Both the position numbers and the translations under genes were made by a program. A stretch of 64,000 bases of DNA, from positions 1-64,000 of the forward strand of contig JAFQUJ010000015.1 of NCBI GenBank assembly GCA_017408585.1, read 5' to 3'. Shown here one piece after another: positions 33,471 through 43,023 of the stretch. This DNA comes from Clostridia bacterium. Lineage in GTDB: Bacteria > Bacillota > Clostridia > Oscillospirales > CAG-272. The stretch's first letter is position 1. Every line of letters begins with the position of its first letter. The notes beneath the pieces were generated by a model that was given only the letters and a program-made list of their open reading frames with translations, searched no databases and was not told where the DNA came from.

Positions 33471-33570
33471 ATTTTGTAATTTCAAGCTATAATTGCCTTG
33501 ATAAACATCGCCTAAGGAGCTTAACAATTAAAGCTACGCAAAGCGATTATTTACCCATAGAGGCTCTTTA

Positions 33571-35535
33571 CTATTTTTCAAGCACAAAGATTGGACATTC
33601 GCTTACATTTACAGCTACTGTACCATTGTTGCAGGGAAGGTCGCTACGCTTACCATTGTATCTTTCAAATTCGAATTCGACAAGGGTATATTCGCCCTCT
33701 CCTACATTAAGCTTCATACCGGGAACCTTTGTTCCATTTGAGGTTGTGCACCATACTGCGTATTTTGCCTTGCCCTCTGCGGTTACATACTTGAATATCT
33801 TAACATTTTCATTAGGCGCTTCAATCTCGCAATCAAAGCGTGTATCCTTAAGAAGCTCCTTGAGAGTATATACATAATAGAAGGAATCCTTCTTGTTACC
33901 TTGAATAACATTTGTAGGATTGATTTCGATTGGGAAGCGAATAAGTCCGCATGAGCCATATTTACCAACCGCTGTTTCCTCAGGACCACAGTCACGCGAC
34001 ATATACATAGCTGCTTTTTCTACGCCGATAGATGAGAGAAGTAGGTATTCACGAACAAGCCACATAGCCTGAACCTGTCTGCCTGTATATTCTGCATATG
34101 CGTGTGAGGAGTTGGTTGTTTTCCAGCTTTGGTTAGTATCCCAACCAAACTCGGTGAGCCAAATTTCAGTTTCCGGACAGTATCTATCACGGAAATCACG
34201 AATTGAGTCAAAGCGAGAGATAATATCGCCTTCCTCGGGAGATACGCCCATCCAAATGGTTTGACCTTGGTCACCACGATCCTCGATATTGATATCAACC
34301 AGGCTTGCAATTCCAGCCTCGTCAAGCTTTTTACCACAATAGCAGTGAGCGTTGATTACATCAAATGGGAGCTTTCCGTCCTTACGATTATATCTGCACC
34401 AGAACGCCATAGCTCTAATGTAGTTAGAGTTAAGTCCTGCTCCACCGGACATTGACATTTTGAAGTTAGGGTCTGCCTGCTTTACGCCGACATTCTTATA
34501 CATTCCCTCGTGTCCGTCATAGCACATACTAAGGAATGCTGCAAGCTCAAAGGGTGAGAAATACGGATCTCTGCCGAGCCATGTGCCGTCAGGCTCATTT
34601 AGGGGCTCTACGCTATTAAGATAGCCAAGACCAATTTTAATTTCTTGTCCCTCTGCTACTTGAATTAGTGATGGGTCTATATTTTTATTGCTACCATATC
34701 TTGCAACAAATTGGAAAAGCATTGTTGCATAGCTCATGTAGTTTCTTGGGTCGGTTGAGTCACAGGTGTGGTCCTTAGGGCATCTCTTTGAGTGTGTAGA
34801 GATAACGGGACAAACATTGATTCCAAACTCGTGTGTCTTACGATAGAACTCGTCAAAGTCCCATGGTCCTGCAAAGCTTGGGCTGAATGCGATCTTGGTG
34901 TTTTCAAGGTCAGGAGTACAGCTCCATAGCCATGGGTGATACTCACGAATATAGGTTACTGCTCTTAGAATATCATCACCGTCATTTATGAAGGCGTTCA
35001 TTCCAACAAACTCGCTAAGGTCGCTGAACTTGTGTTCTTTTCTTTCCGGAATAGCTATTGGGCTTGGCGCAACCTCGTAGCCATAGATTACGATTTCTGA
35101 TGGTGCTTGGTTGTTGTTAAAGCTGAAATTGATATACTGTGTTTGATGGCTTGTTTCAAAGCCGGTCCATTCTCTTACGCCCGGAGCGAGCTCCTCGTCG
35201 TATTCCCAGCTAAATGGAGTTCCCATTCTAACCTTAACCTTACGAACGCCATAGTCAGCCTTATCCTTTTCGGGCTTGTATTCGTCGTAATCGTTATAGA
35301 TATACATATTTGTGATTTGGTAAATCGCGCCCAAATCAATAGTGAATGACAAATCTGTTTGACCTACCCACCAGTGATCGTGACGAGGGTGTACCTGTGG
35401 TCTTTGTCCCTCAACACCATATAGAGGATCTCCGTCATTGTCAAACTCGCAGAAGAAGTTTGATACATTTTCGATACCCATATCGTTGATAATCATTTCG
35501 GGGGTAACGCGTATTTTTTGGGGTTTGTTGCTCAT
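33571..35535 (-). CDS. glycosidase-like paralogue without export signal
   Basis: 654 aa from ATG 35535 (AGGAG 7 nt upstream). It has the same architecture as its neighbours minus any signal peptide or lipobox: a discoidin-like domain (about 50-155), then a TIM-barrel-like domain with candidate Glu314 in EPLNEPDGTW and Glu462 in WLTEFGWDTN. Shared blocks include FWCRYNRKDG, WMGVSPEEGD and YTGRQVQAMWLVREYLL. The first Glu context is changed (LNEPDG instead of GNEPNG). It likely works in the cytoplasm on imported oligosaccharide, or is a derived paralogue. It lies 61 nt downstream of the lipoprotein paralogue. Confidence 0.7.
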   Translation of the reverse strand: MSNKPQKIRVTPEMIINDMGIENVSNFFCEFDNDGDPLYGVEGQRPQVHPRHDHWWVGQTDLSFTIDLGAIYQITNMYIYNDYDEYKPEKDKADYGVRKVKVRMGTPFSWEYDEELAPGVREWTGFETSHQTQYINFSFNNNQAPSEIVIYGYEVAPSPIAIPERKEHKFSDLSEFVGMNAFINDGDDILRAVTYIREYHPWLWSCTPDLENTKIAFSPSFAGPWDFDEFYRKTHEFGINVCPVISTHSKRCPKDHTCDSTDPRNYMSYATMLFQFVARYGSNKNIDPSLIQVAEGQEIKIGLGYLNSVEPLNEPDGTWLGRDPYFSPFELAAFLSMCYDGHEGMYKNVGVKQADPNFKMSMSGGAGLNSNYIRAMAFWCRYNRKDGKLPFDVINAHCYCGKKLDEAGIASLVDINIEDRGDQGQTIWMGVSPEEGDIISRFDSIRDFRDRYCPETEIWLTEFGWDTNQSWKTTNSSHAYAEYTGRQVQAMWLVREYLLLSSIGVEKAAMYMSRDCGPEETAVGKYGSCGLIRFPIEINPTNVIQGNKKDSFYYVYTLKELLKDTRFDCEIEAPNENVKIFKYVTAEGKAKYAVWCTTSNGTKVPGMKLNVGEGEYTLVEFEFERYNGKRSDLPCNNGTVAVNVSECPIFVLEK

Positions 35536-35596
35536 TTTAGTTCTCCTTATTTTATCAGACAAAATTTGATAGTATTTTGTGTTACTTGCCTGATTT

Positions 35597-37567
35597 TTAC
35601 TGTGCAAACACGAGTATTGGGCACTCGCTTACATTTACGCTAACTGTTCCGTTTTCAACAGTGAGCGCGCTTGACACACCGGCGATTTCGCCATATGCCA
35701 TTTCGGTTAGAGTTACGCTTGAGGCATTTCCTACATTAAGCTTATAATCGTTAACTCTTACATTATCACTGGTTGGGCACCACATTGCATAGCAGGTCTT
35801 GCCCTGACCATTTTCAAACCTATAAATCCACACATCCTCGTTACCTGAGTCAATGATTTCCACAAAATACATATCGTTCATTGTGCTCTTTAGGGTGTAT
35901 AGATAATAGTAACCGTCTTTTCTTGTTCCACCATCGCTTGTTATAATTCCGCTGGTACCATATTTTCCAATAGAGGTTGACTCTGTGCCAACATCACGAC
36001 ACATATACATCGCTGCGCGGTCAACGCCGATTGATGCGAGAATGAAGTACGAGCGAACAAGCCACATAGCTTGAACCTGTCTGCCTGAATAAGGGCCATA
36101 TGCGTGAGCTGAGCCCTGTGTTAGATAGCTTTGGTTTGTGTCCCAACCAAATTCGGTGAGCCAAACCTCTTTGTCCGGATAATATGTATCTCTAAATGTA
36201 ACAATATCCTTAAGCGAGCCTGCAAGGTTGCCTGCCTCGGGAGAAACGCCTATTTCTATTCCAAAGCCATTATATGAGATTGTTTTTCTGCAATAGGTAT
36301 GGACATTGAATGCGTCAATGCCGATTTCGCCATCAGGACGATTATGCTCAAGCCAGAAGCACATAGCCTTGATATAGCGATTTTGTATTCCTGCAAGTCC
36401 TGACATAGCAACCTTGACATTAGGGTCTGCGTTCTTGATGCCCATTCCACTTCCGCTTTGAGCTGTCATTGTGCTACAATGTCCGTCACACGCAGCAGAC
36501 GAAAAGGCAGCGAGCTGATATGGTGTATATCCATTTGCATCCTCACCATTTGGCTCATTACCAATCTCAATCCATTTGATGAGGTCAAGGTTCACCTCCG
36601 GCTTGCCAAGGAAAAGTCTAACATCGTCAACCGTTTTTAGAGGGTTGTTTCCATATTTTAAGGTATATTGATAAACAAACTCTGCATACATTGCATATGA
36701 TTTTGGATCGTCCTTTGACGAGCCCTCAATATGCACAGGGGTATTATGAAGGTCGAACATAAAGCACGGAACGCACTCTGTTCCCTTATTTTTAAGGGTC
36801 ATATAAAGCGCCCTCATCGCTGTATGCTCAGTGCCCGAAAGTGTGCTTCCCGCCTCGGGATATGCCGCCTTTTTATAGCCGATGGTCCATGTAATATAAT
36901 CACGGAAATATGAAACACATTCAATGTTTCTTGCCTTATCTGCCTTACTGTGACCATTCATACCGAGCATATAGCCGATGGTCTTGTTTTGGTGAGTTGT
37001 AGTTGGCTTTTGTGGCTCTTCTCCTAGGTCATAGCCATACGCCAAAATCTCGTAGGGGGGCTGATTTTTTCCGTTTTTGAAGGTTATATTAAGATATTGA
37101 GAGTCGGCGTTGATATCAACCTTGCTCCAGCCCTTTTTGGTGGCTGTGTATTCCTTTACGGTTTCGTATGCAAAGGGAGTGCCTGCCTCTAGCTTAATCT
37201 CTTGACCCTCTCCGCTATAATAGAGATATACATGGTCAATGTGCTTTTTGACACCGAAATTGACTGTAATCTCAAACTTCGATTCATAGTCAGTTTCGTC
37301 AATATCTCCGTCATTATCAAAATCATATGTAGGGAGATAGCTTGATGGGACTATGCCCATGGGGTCGCTCGGGTCTGATGGCGCTTGCTCATCAAAGAGG
37401 GCGCTTAGATCCTTTAATGAAATTCCACAATAGGTCATGTCATAGTCTATTTCGAGCTTCCTTATGGTTGTGTCGATTTCCTTTTCATCCTCACAGGAAA
37501 TAAGACTAAGCACGCAGAGAATTGCGATAGCAATAAGAATTATGCTCCTTAAAATTTTAGCTTTCAT
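35597..37567 (-). CDS. second lipoprotein glycosidase-like paralogue
   Basis: 656 aa from ATG 37567 (GGAGG 5 nt upstream). The signal peptide ends with LSLISC (Cys25). An EF-hand/dockerin-like calcium loop DFDNDGDIDETD lies at 82-93 inside the discoidin-like domain (40-180). The barrel has candidate acid/base Glu338 in IEIGNEPNG and nucleophile Glu472 in WLTEFGWDTN. It lacks the fibronectin-like domain of the 848-aa paralogue. Its place in front of the signal-less copy suggests one operon for outside and inside steps on the same glycan (inference). Confidence 0.72.
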   Translation of the reverse strand: MKAKILRSIILIAIAILCVLSLISCEDEKEIDTTIRKLEIDYDMTYCGISLKDLSALFDEQAPSDPSDPMGIVPSSYLPTYDFDNDGDIDETDYESKFEITVNFGVKKHIDHVYLYYSGEGQEIKLEAGTPFAYETVKEYTATKKGWSKVDINADSQYLNITFKNGKNQPPYEILAYGYDLGEEPQKPTTTHQNKTIGYMLGMNGHSKADKARNIECVSYFRDYITWTIGYKKAAYPEAGSTLSGTEHTAMRALYMTLKNKGTECVPCFMFDLHNTPVHIEGSSKDDPKSYAMYAEFVYQYTLKYGNNPLKTVDDVRLFLGKPEVNLDLIKWIEIGNEPNGEDANGYTPYQLAAFSSAACDGHCSTMTAQSGSGMGIKNADPNVKVAMSGLAGIQNRYIKAMCFWLEHNRPDGEIGIDAFNVHTYCRKTISYNGFGIEIGVSPEAGNLAGSLKDIVTFRDTYYPDKEVWLTEFGWDTNQSYLTQGSAHAYGPYSGRQVQAMWLVRSYFILASIGVDRAAMYMCRDVGTESTSIGKYGTSGIITSDGGTRKDGYYYLYTLKSTMNDMYFVEIIDSGNEDVWIYRFENGQGKTCYAMWCPTSDNVRVNDYKLNVGNASSVTLTEMAYGEIAGVSSALTVENGTVSVNVSECPILVFAQ

Positions 37568-37607
37568 TTTTACCTCCACTAAAGGTGTTTTCATCACTAT
37601 TAATATT

Positions 37608-37636
37608 AGTATAATATATGCGCGCGAAAAAGTCAA
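37608..37636 (-). promoter_or_regulatory. promoter of the glycosidase operon
   Basis: TTGACT (37631-37636), 17 bp, TATACT (37608-37613), minus strand, divergent from the Na/Pi transporter promoter. Confidence 0.75.
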
Positions 37637-37718
37637 GTCTTGATTTGACAAAAATCACTTCTTTGGGCTCTTTTTTTCGATATTTTTTAGCAACTTTCAC
37701 AAAAATTCACAAAGAATA

Positions 37719-37747
37719 TTGAAATTGCGTTAAAATTAAGGTAAAAT
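37719..37747 (+). promoter_or_regulatory. promoter of the Na/Pi cotransporter gene
   Basis: TTGAAA (37719-37724), 17 bp, TAAAAT (37742-37747). Confidence 0.6.
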
Positions 37748-37798
37748 GGAAATAAGCAGGGTTTTTTATCTTGCAAATCTTAATACTAAAGGTGCTTT

Positions 37799-39649
37799 AT
37801 GAACGGAATTGATATTGCAACTATTATCGTTACCCTTCTTGGCGGACTTGCTTTCTTCCTTTATGGTATGAATTTGATGACAAGCGGTCTTGAAAGAATG
37901 GCGGGCGGAAAGCTTGAGAGCATTCTCAAAAGCGCTTCGTCCAGTAAGCTAAAGGGCATGGCTCTCGGCTGTGGAGTTACAGCTGTTATTCAGTCCTCGT
38001 CTGCAACAACAGTTATGCTCGTTGGTCTTGTTGGCTCGGGAATTATGACTCTGCCTCAAACCATCGGTATGCTCATGGGCTCTAATATTGGTACAACCAT
38101 CACTCCTTGGATTACCGGTCTTAGCTCACTCAACGGTGGAAGCTCATCTCTTGATCTTCTAAATCTACTTAAACCCTCATTCTTTACTCCTATTATTGCT
38201 CTTGTTGGAATTATTCTTATTATGTTTTTCAGCAAGAAGGGCAGAAAGAACAGAGATATAGGCGCTATCTGTCTTGGCTTTGCGGTTCTTATGCAGGGAA
38301 TGGAGCTTATGTCGGGCTCTGTATCGTTTTTAAGCGACAAGGACCCCGTCACAGGCGAGCTTCTCTATGGCGATACATTCTTCAAGGTTATTGATGTTTT
38401 CGGCACTCCATATATTGGAATTTGGCTTGCCTTCATTGTTGGAACTTTATTCACAGCGGTTATTCAGTCATCCTCTGCGGCAACCGGCGTTCTTCAAATT
38501 CTTGTTGCAGCAACTACCATTCTTGATGCTAACGGAAATGTAGTTGACGGTATGGGATACCAGGTTGTTATTCCGCTGATTCTCGGTATCAATGTAGGTA
38601 CTTGTGTAACTGCGGTTATTTCAAGCCTTGGCGCTAACAGCGACGCAAAAAGAGTTGCGGTAACTCACTTGGCAATCAAGCTTATCGCGACAATTCTCTG
38701 TATGATACCATTTACTGTAATTGATATTATCGGTCTTGATTTCCTCAACAATGTTCCCAGCGTTTGGGGAATTGCGACCTTCCACACTCTATTCAACATA
38801 GCTGCCAGCTTTATCCTGTATCCATTCACAAACCTTATTATGAAGCTTTCATATGTTCTTGTAAAGGACAAGCAGGATTTCTCAGGACGAGTTGCTTATA
38901 TCGACCCAATTCTTATTACACAGTCCCCTGCGGTTGCAATTTCAGAATGTGTAAACCTCACGGTTGAAATGTGTAATATCGCAAGAGATACAATTCTTCT
39001 CTCACTTGACAATCTATACAGCTATGACTCAAAGAATTCTCAAATTATTCTTGATAACGAGGAACTAATCGACAAATACGAGGACAACCTCGGCACTTAT
39101 TTGGTTAAGATTTCAGCTCGTTCAATATCCGACCCTGACTCGAGAAGAGTATCTAAGCTTCTACACACCATCGGCGATTTTGAGCGTCTAAGCGACCACG
39201 CAATCAACATTATGATGGTGGCTGACGAGATGGATAGAAAGAAGATTTCCTTCTCCGAGGAGGCGAAGGCTGAAATTGATGTTATCACTCTTGCTCTTCG
39301 TGAAATTACAAGAGTTACGGTTGATGCATTTATAACTAACGATCTTGCTCTCGCAAGAAAGGTTGAGCCTCTTGAGCAGGTTATCGATGCACTGATTGCT
39401 AAGTCGAAAAACAACCACATCTCGAGACTTCAGGCAGGAAATTGCACCATTGAGCTTGGCTTTATTCTATCTGACCTTCTCAACAATTACTCTCGTATTT
39501 CTGACCACTGCTCAAACATTGCAGTTGCTATAATCGAAACCTCTCATAACAGCTTTGAAACTCACGAATACCTCAATTCCGATAAAAATCAAAGCAATCC
39601 CGAGTTTACAGAGGTTTACAACAAATACGCAGAGCAATTCAAGCTTTAA
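37799..39649 (+). CDS. Na/Pi cotransporter family protein with PhoU-like C-terminus
   Basis: 616 aa. The membrane half has the inverted-repeat signatures GGLAFFLYGMNLMTSGLE, VIQSSSATTVMLVGLVGSG and AVIQSSSAATGVLQIL with the QSSSA motifs of the NptA/SLC34 family. The soluble part from about residue 390 is a helical PhoU-like domain (RRVSKLLHTIGDFERLSDHAINI, then ISDHCSNIAVAIIE). It imports phosphate with sodium, and the PhoU part may gate it. AAGGTG lies just before the ATG. It ends at a strong terminator. Confidence 0.9.
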   Translation: MNGIDIATIIVTLLGGLAFFLYGMNLMTSGLERMAGGKLESILKSASSSKLKGMALGCGVTAVIQSSSATTVMLVGLVGSGIMTLPQTIGMLMGSNIGTTITPWITGLSSLNGGSSSLDLLNLLKPSFFTPIIALVGIILIMFFSKKGRKNRDIGAICLGFAVLMQGMELMSGSVSFLSDKDPVTGELLYGDTFFKVIDVFGTPYIGIWLAFIVGTLFTAVIQSSSAATGVLQILVAATTILDANGNVVDGMGYQVVIPLILGINVGTCVTAVISSLGANSDAKRVAVTHLAIKLIATILCMIPFTVIDIIGLDFLNNVPSVWGIATFHTLFNIAASFILYPFTNLIMKLSYVLVKDKQDFSGRVAYIDPILITQSPAVAISECVNLTVEMCNIARDTILLSLDNLYSYDSKNSQIILDNEELIDKYEDNLGTYLVKISARSISDPDSRRVSKLLHTIGDFERLSDHAINIMMVADEMDRKKISFSEEAKAEIDVITLALREITRVTVDAFITNDLALARKVEPLEQVIDALIAKSKNNHISRLQAGNCTIELGFILSDLLNNYSRISDHCSNIAVAIIETSHNSFETHEYLNSDKNQSNPEFTEVYNKYAEQFKL

Positions 39650-39654
39650 AATAA

Positions 39655-39685
39655 AAAAATCCTCGACCATGTGTCGAGGATTTTG
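39655..39685 (+). terminator. terminator of the Na/Pi cotransporter gene
   Basis: TCCTCGAC / GTCGAGGA stem with A-run before and TTTTGCTTTTTT after. Confidence 0.88.
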
Positions 39686-39778
39686 CTTTTTTGAGGCTTT
39701 TTTAGAATTATTCAATGCTGTCTTTTATGAATTGCAATATTTTGGGTAAAATTCCATTTATTTTATGTATAATTTTTA

Positions 39779-39807
39779 TTGACAAGCGAAAATATTTGTG
39801 CTATTAT
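39779..39807 (+). promoter_or_regulatory. promoter of the glycosyltransferase gene
   Basis: TTGACA (39779-39784), 17-bp spacer ending TGTGC, TATTAT (39802-39807). Confidence 0.75.
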
Positions 39808-39861
39808 ATATTATTATAGAAAATATGCGAGTATTTTTAATCTTTAAAGGAGGGTATAGCG

Positions 39862-41103
39862 ATGAAGCTAAGTGTTATAATTTGTGTTTACAACACAAGC
39901 AGAGCTTATTTTAGAGAATGTCTTGATTCGATTAGAAATTCCACGCTACCCTTTTCCGATTATGAAATACTAGTTGTTGATGACGGTAGCGAGGTCAATT
40001 ATCAAGACTTCATTGACGAATATCATCTTCGCTATGTCAAGACTGAAAATCGTGGAATTTTGGCTGCGAGAATGTATGCGTTAAGGCTTGCCGAGGGTGA
40101 CTATATTACCTTCTTTGACAGCGACGACACCGCCACCTTTAACTATCACGCTCCTATGCTACTTACCGCTTGCGAGCAGAATGCAGATATTGTCATAAAC
40201 GATTGGGCTTTTCAATCCGAGCGCGCAAAATACATATGCACAAGAGATACCACCATCAAGGGTGACATTTACGCCGAGGGCGACGATGTGCTTGAGCTTT
40301 TTGCGTCACAGGCAGGCAGAGAGCATTCGTATTTTGTTCTTTGGAACAAGATTTTCAGGCGCGATATGCTTTGCGAGGCGATAAGGGAGCTTGAAACGCT
40401 CGAGCTCACAATGGGCCCGGTTCTCTATTCCGAGGATGTGCTTATTAACTTCTATGCGTTTAAGCATTCAAAGAAGGTGGTTAATGTACACACGGGTTAT
40501 TATTTCTATCGTATCCATCCACGCCAGAGCGTTAATGTTTCAAGTGCTGAAAAGTTAAGAACTCAAATCACCTCAATGACGGATACTCTGCGCGCTATGA
40601 GCGAAAATATCGGAGATAATATCCACAAGGAAAAAATTGCGCTTTACATACAAAAATGGACCGAGCTTATGGCAAGATCTCATTTTTCGCACGCTAAATC
40701 CAAAAAGTATAACGAGCTAATTCCTTATATTAAGGAAAGATATGGCGATATCAAGCTTCGCACCTCGACCTTCAAGGACGGTAGCGCTTACACAAAAAAT
40801 CGCATACTTGCCGAGAATTTTGCCGAGATTGATGCTTCTCTTTTAGCGCTTTATAGAGCTAGCACCACTCCAACCGATGTCTGCTATGACAAAAATGACG
40901 ATTATGTTCGTCGCTCTGTTGAGTATATGTGTGAGCATCAGGGCAGAATTATCGCGTGGTCAAAGGACGCGAGCCTTTGCGTGCCTAAGGCAGTAATTTC
41001 GTTTAAGACGAGATTCTTGCACAATCACATTGTATATAGCGCCGGAATGATACTCTTCAAAAAGGGCTCTAAAATCCGTGCGTTTTTAAAAAAGAGTTTT
41101 TAA
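39862..41103 (+). CDS. family 2 glycosyltransferase
   Basis: 413 aa. The N-terminal GT-A fold shows the family 2 hallmarks LSVIICVYNTSRAYFRECLDSI, VVDDGSE (nucleotide binding) and TFFDSDD (metal-binding DxD). The acceptor-side part includes WNKIFRRDML and YSEDVLINFYAF. The C-terminal 150 residues are not recognisable. There is no membrane segment. It probably adds a sugar to a cell-surface glycan; donor and acceptor are unknown. It stands alone, outside any polysaccharide cluster. AAAGGAGGG precedes the ATG. Confidence 0.85.
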   Translation: MKLSVIICVYNTSRAYFRECLDSIRNSTLPFSDYEILVVDDGSEVNYQDFIDEYHLRYVKTENRGILAARMYALRLAEGDYITFFDSDDTATFNYHAPMLLTACEQNADIVINDWAFQSERAKYICTRDTTIKGDIYAEGDDVLELFASQAGREHSYFVLWNKIFRRDMLCEAIRELETLELTMGPVLYSEDVLINFYAFKHSKKVVNVHTGYYFYRIHPRQSVNVSSAEKLRTQITSMTDTLRAMSENIGDNIHKEKIALYIQKWTELMARSHFSHAKSKKYNELIPYIKERYGDIKLRTSTFKDGSAYTKNRILAENFAEIDASLLALYRASTTPTDVCYDKNDDYVRRSVEYMCEHQGRIIAWSKDASLCVPKAVISFKTRFLHNHIVYSAGMILFKKGSKIRAFLKKSF

Positions 41104-41108
41104 CCCCT

Positions 41109-41137
41109 AAGCCTCTGACGAATCTTCAGAGGCTTTT
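41109..41137 (+). terminator. terminator of the glycosyltransferase gene
   Basis: AAGCCTCTGA / TCAGAGGCTT followed by TTATAA; moderate T-run. Confidence 0.75.
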
Positions 41138-41146
41138 ATAAAATAG

Positions 41147-41177
41147 TCTGTCACATTCAAGCCTTGATTGTGACAGA
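41147..41177. promoter_or_regulatory. 31-bp near-perfect palindrome upstream of lepA
   Basis: TCTGTCACA / TGTGACAGA arms with inner TCAAG / CTTGA give dyad symmetry over 31 bp with one T-T mismatch. It ends 28 bp before the lepA start. It could be a protein operator or an mRNA hairpin. Confidence 0.4.
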
Positions 41178-41205
41178 GTCGCAATAAAAAGGACTAAGGA
41201 TTTAT

Positions 41206-43023
41206 ATGGACGAAAAGCAACAAAACATAAGAAACTTTTCCATTATCGCACACATAGACCATGGAAAATCGACGCTTGCGGACAGAATTTTGGAGTATTG
41301 TAATGCTGTTTCCAAGCGCGAGATGGAGGAGCAATTGCTCGACAATATGGACCTCGAGCGTGAGCGTGGCATCACCATCAAGGCGCGTGCGGTTAGAATT
41401 GAATATACTCACACAGACGGCGAGGAGTATGTGTTAAACCTTATCGACACCCCCGGCCATGTTGACTTTAACTATGAGGTTTCTCGCTCCCTTAACGCGT
41501 GTGAGGGTGCGCTTTTGGTTGTTGACGCTACGCAGGGCATCGAGGCACAGACGCTTGCAAATGCTTATCTTGCAGTTGACGCAAATTTGGAAATCGTTCC
41601 TGTTATTAACAAGATTGATTTGCCCTCTGCCGATGTTGACAAGGTGCGCACCGAGATTGAGGATGTTATCGGCATTTTGGCTGAGGATTGCCCCGCTGTT
41701 TCAGCTAAGGCAGGATTAAATATTGATCAGGTGCTAAACGCCATTGTTGAGAGCATTCCTGCGCCACAGGGTGACCCAAGCGCACCTCTTAAATGTCTAA
41801 TCTTCGACTCGTATTATAATGCCTATCTTGGCGTTGTCGTTTATGTTAGAGTCGTGGACGGAACGCTTAGAGTTGGCGATAAAATCAAGCTAATGAGCAC
41901 AGATGCGTGCTATGATGTTGTTGAAATCGGCTATCTTGACGCATTTGGACTTAAAAAGGGCGAGGAGCTTCGCGCCGGCGAGGTTGGCTACATTACCGCA
42001 AGCATTAAGACCGTTAGCGAAACGAGAGTTGGTGACACGGTAACTCACGCAAGCAATCCCGCACTTGAGCCATTACAAGGCTTTAAAGAGGCACTGCCAA
42101 TGGTTTACTCGGGAATTTATCCCGCCGATGGCGCAAAATATAACGATTTGCGAGAGGCGCTTGACCGCCTAAAATTAAATGACGCTGCGCTATCCTTCGA
42201 GCCGGAGACCTCGATTGCGCTCGGCTTTGGATTTAGATGCGGATTTTTGGGACTTCTTCACATGGAGATAATTCAAGAAAGGCTTGAGCGAGAGTTCAAC
42301 CTCGACATTATCACCACCGCCCCCAGCGTTATTTATAAAATTGAGAAAACCGACGGAACGACAATCCTTGTTGACAATCCGTCAAATTACCCCTCACCCG
42401 ACACAATCAAGGTTGCGTACGAGCCTGTGGTGAAGGCGAGCATAATTACACCGGTTGAGTATGTTGGCGGAATTATGGACCTTTGTCAAGATAGGCGCGG
42501 TACATTTAAGGATATGAAATATCTTGACGCACAAAGAGTGGAGCTACACTATTCTTTGCCTCTTAACGAGATTGTTTATGACTTCTTTGATGCGCTAAAG
42601 AGTCGCTCTAAGGGCTATGCGTCGCTTGACTATGAGCTATCCGGCTACGAGCCAAGTAATCTTGTTAAGCTTGACTTCTTGCTCAACGGTGAGCTTGTTG
42701 ATGCGCTTACCTTTATCGTTCACGCTGACAAGGCATATGCGAGGGCTAGAAGAATTGCCGAGAAGCTCAAGGAGAACATTTCTCGTCAGCTCTTTGAAAT
42801 TCCAATTCAAGCTGCGATTGGCTCTAAAATTATTGCTCGTGAAACTGTTAAGGCTATGCGCAAGGATGTGCTTGCAAAGTGCTATGGCGGTGATATTACA
42901 AGAAAAAAGAAGCTTCTCGAAAAGCAGAAGGCGGGCAAGAAGAAAATGCGTCGTCTTGGCTCGGTTGAGGTTACTCCCGAGGCGTTTATGGCTGTTCTTA
43001 AGCTTGATGACGACGATAAATGA
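41206..43023 (+). CDS. lepA: elongation factor 4 (LepA)
   Basis: A 605-aa ribosome-associated translational GTPase. G motifs: [13 protein letters not shown] (G1), RGITIKA (G2), DTPGHVDF (G3), NKIDLP (G4), SAKAG (G5). The LepA-specific C-terminal domain follows, ending in the basic [19 protein letters not shown] segment. By family it acts on stalled or initiating ribosomes and influences 30S maturation. AAGGA lies before the ATG. Its stop overlaps the hemW start (ATGA), the conserved lepA-hemW order of Firmicutes. Confidence 0.96.
   Translation: MDEKQQNIRNFSIIAHIDHGKSTLADRILEYCNAVSKREMEEQLLDNMDLERERGITIKARAVRIEYTHTDGEEYVLNLIDTPGHVDFNYEVSRSLNACEGALLVVDATQGIEAQTLANAYLAVDANLEIVPVINKIDLPSADVDKVRTEIEDVIGILAEDCPAVSAKAGLNIDQVLNAIVESIPAPQGDPSAPLKCLIFDSYYNAYLGVVVYVRVVDGTLRVGDKIKLMSTDACYDVVEIGYLDAFGLKKGEELRAGEVGYITASIKTVSETRVGDTVTHASNPALEPLQGFKEALPMVYSGIYPADGAKYNDLREALDRLKLNDAALSFEPETSIALGFGFRCGFLGLLHMEIIQERLEREFNLDIITTAPSVIYKIEKTDGTTILVDNPSNYPSPDTIKVAYEPVVKASIITPVEYVGGIMDLCQDRRGTFKDMKYLDAQRVELHYSLPLNEIVYDFFDALKSRSKGYASLDYELSGYEPSNLVKLDFLLNGELVDALTFIVHADKAYARARRIAEKLKENISRQLFEIPIQAAIGSKIIARETVKAMRKDVLAKCYGGDITRKKKLLEKQKAGKKKMRRLGSVEVTPEAFMAVLKLDDDDK

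Noticed and set aside
37799..39649. Phosphate-acquisition island (Pit, Na/Pi transporter and alkaline phosphatase in one window)
   Set aside because: The three genes are separated by unrelated units, have individual promoters and show no shared Pho box, so the proximity is probably chance.
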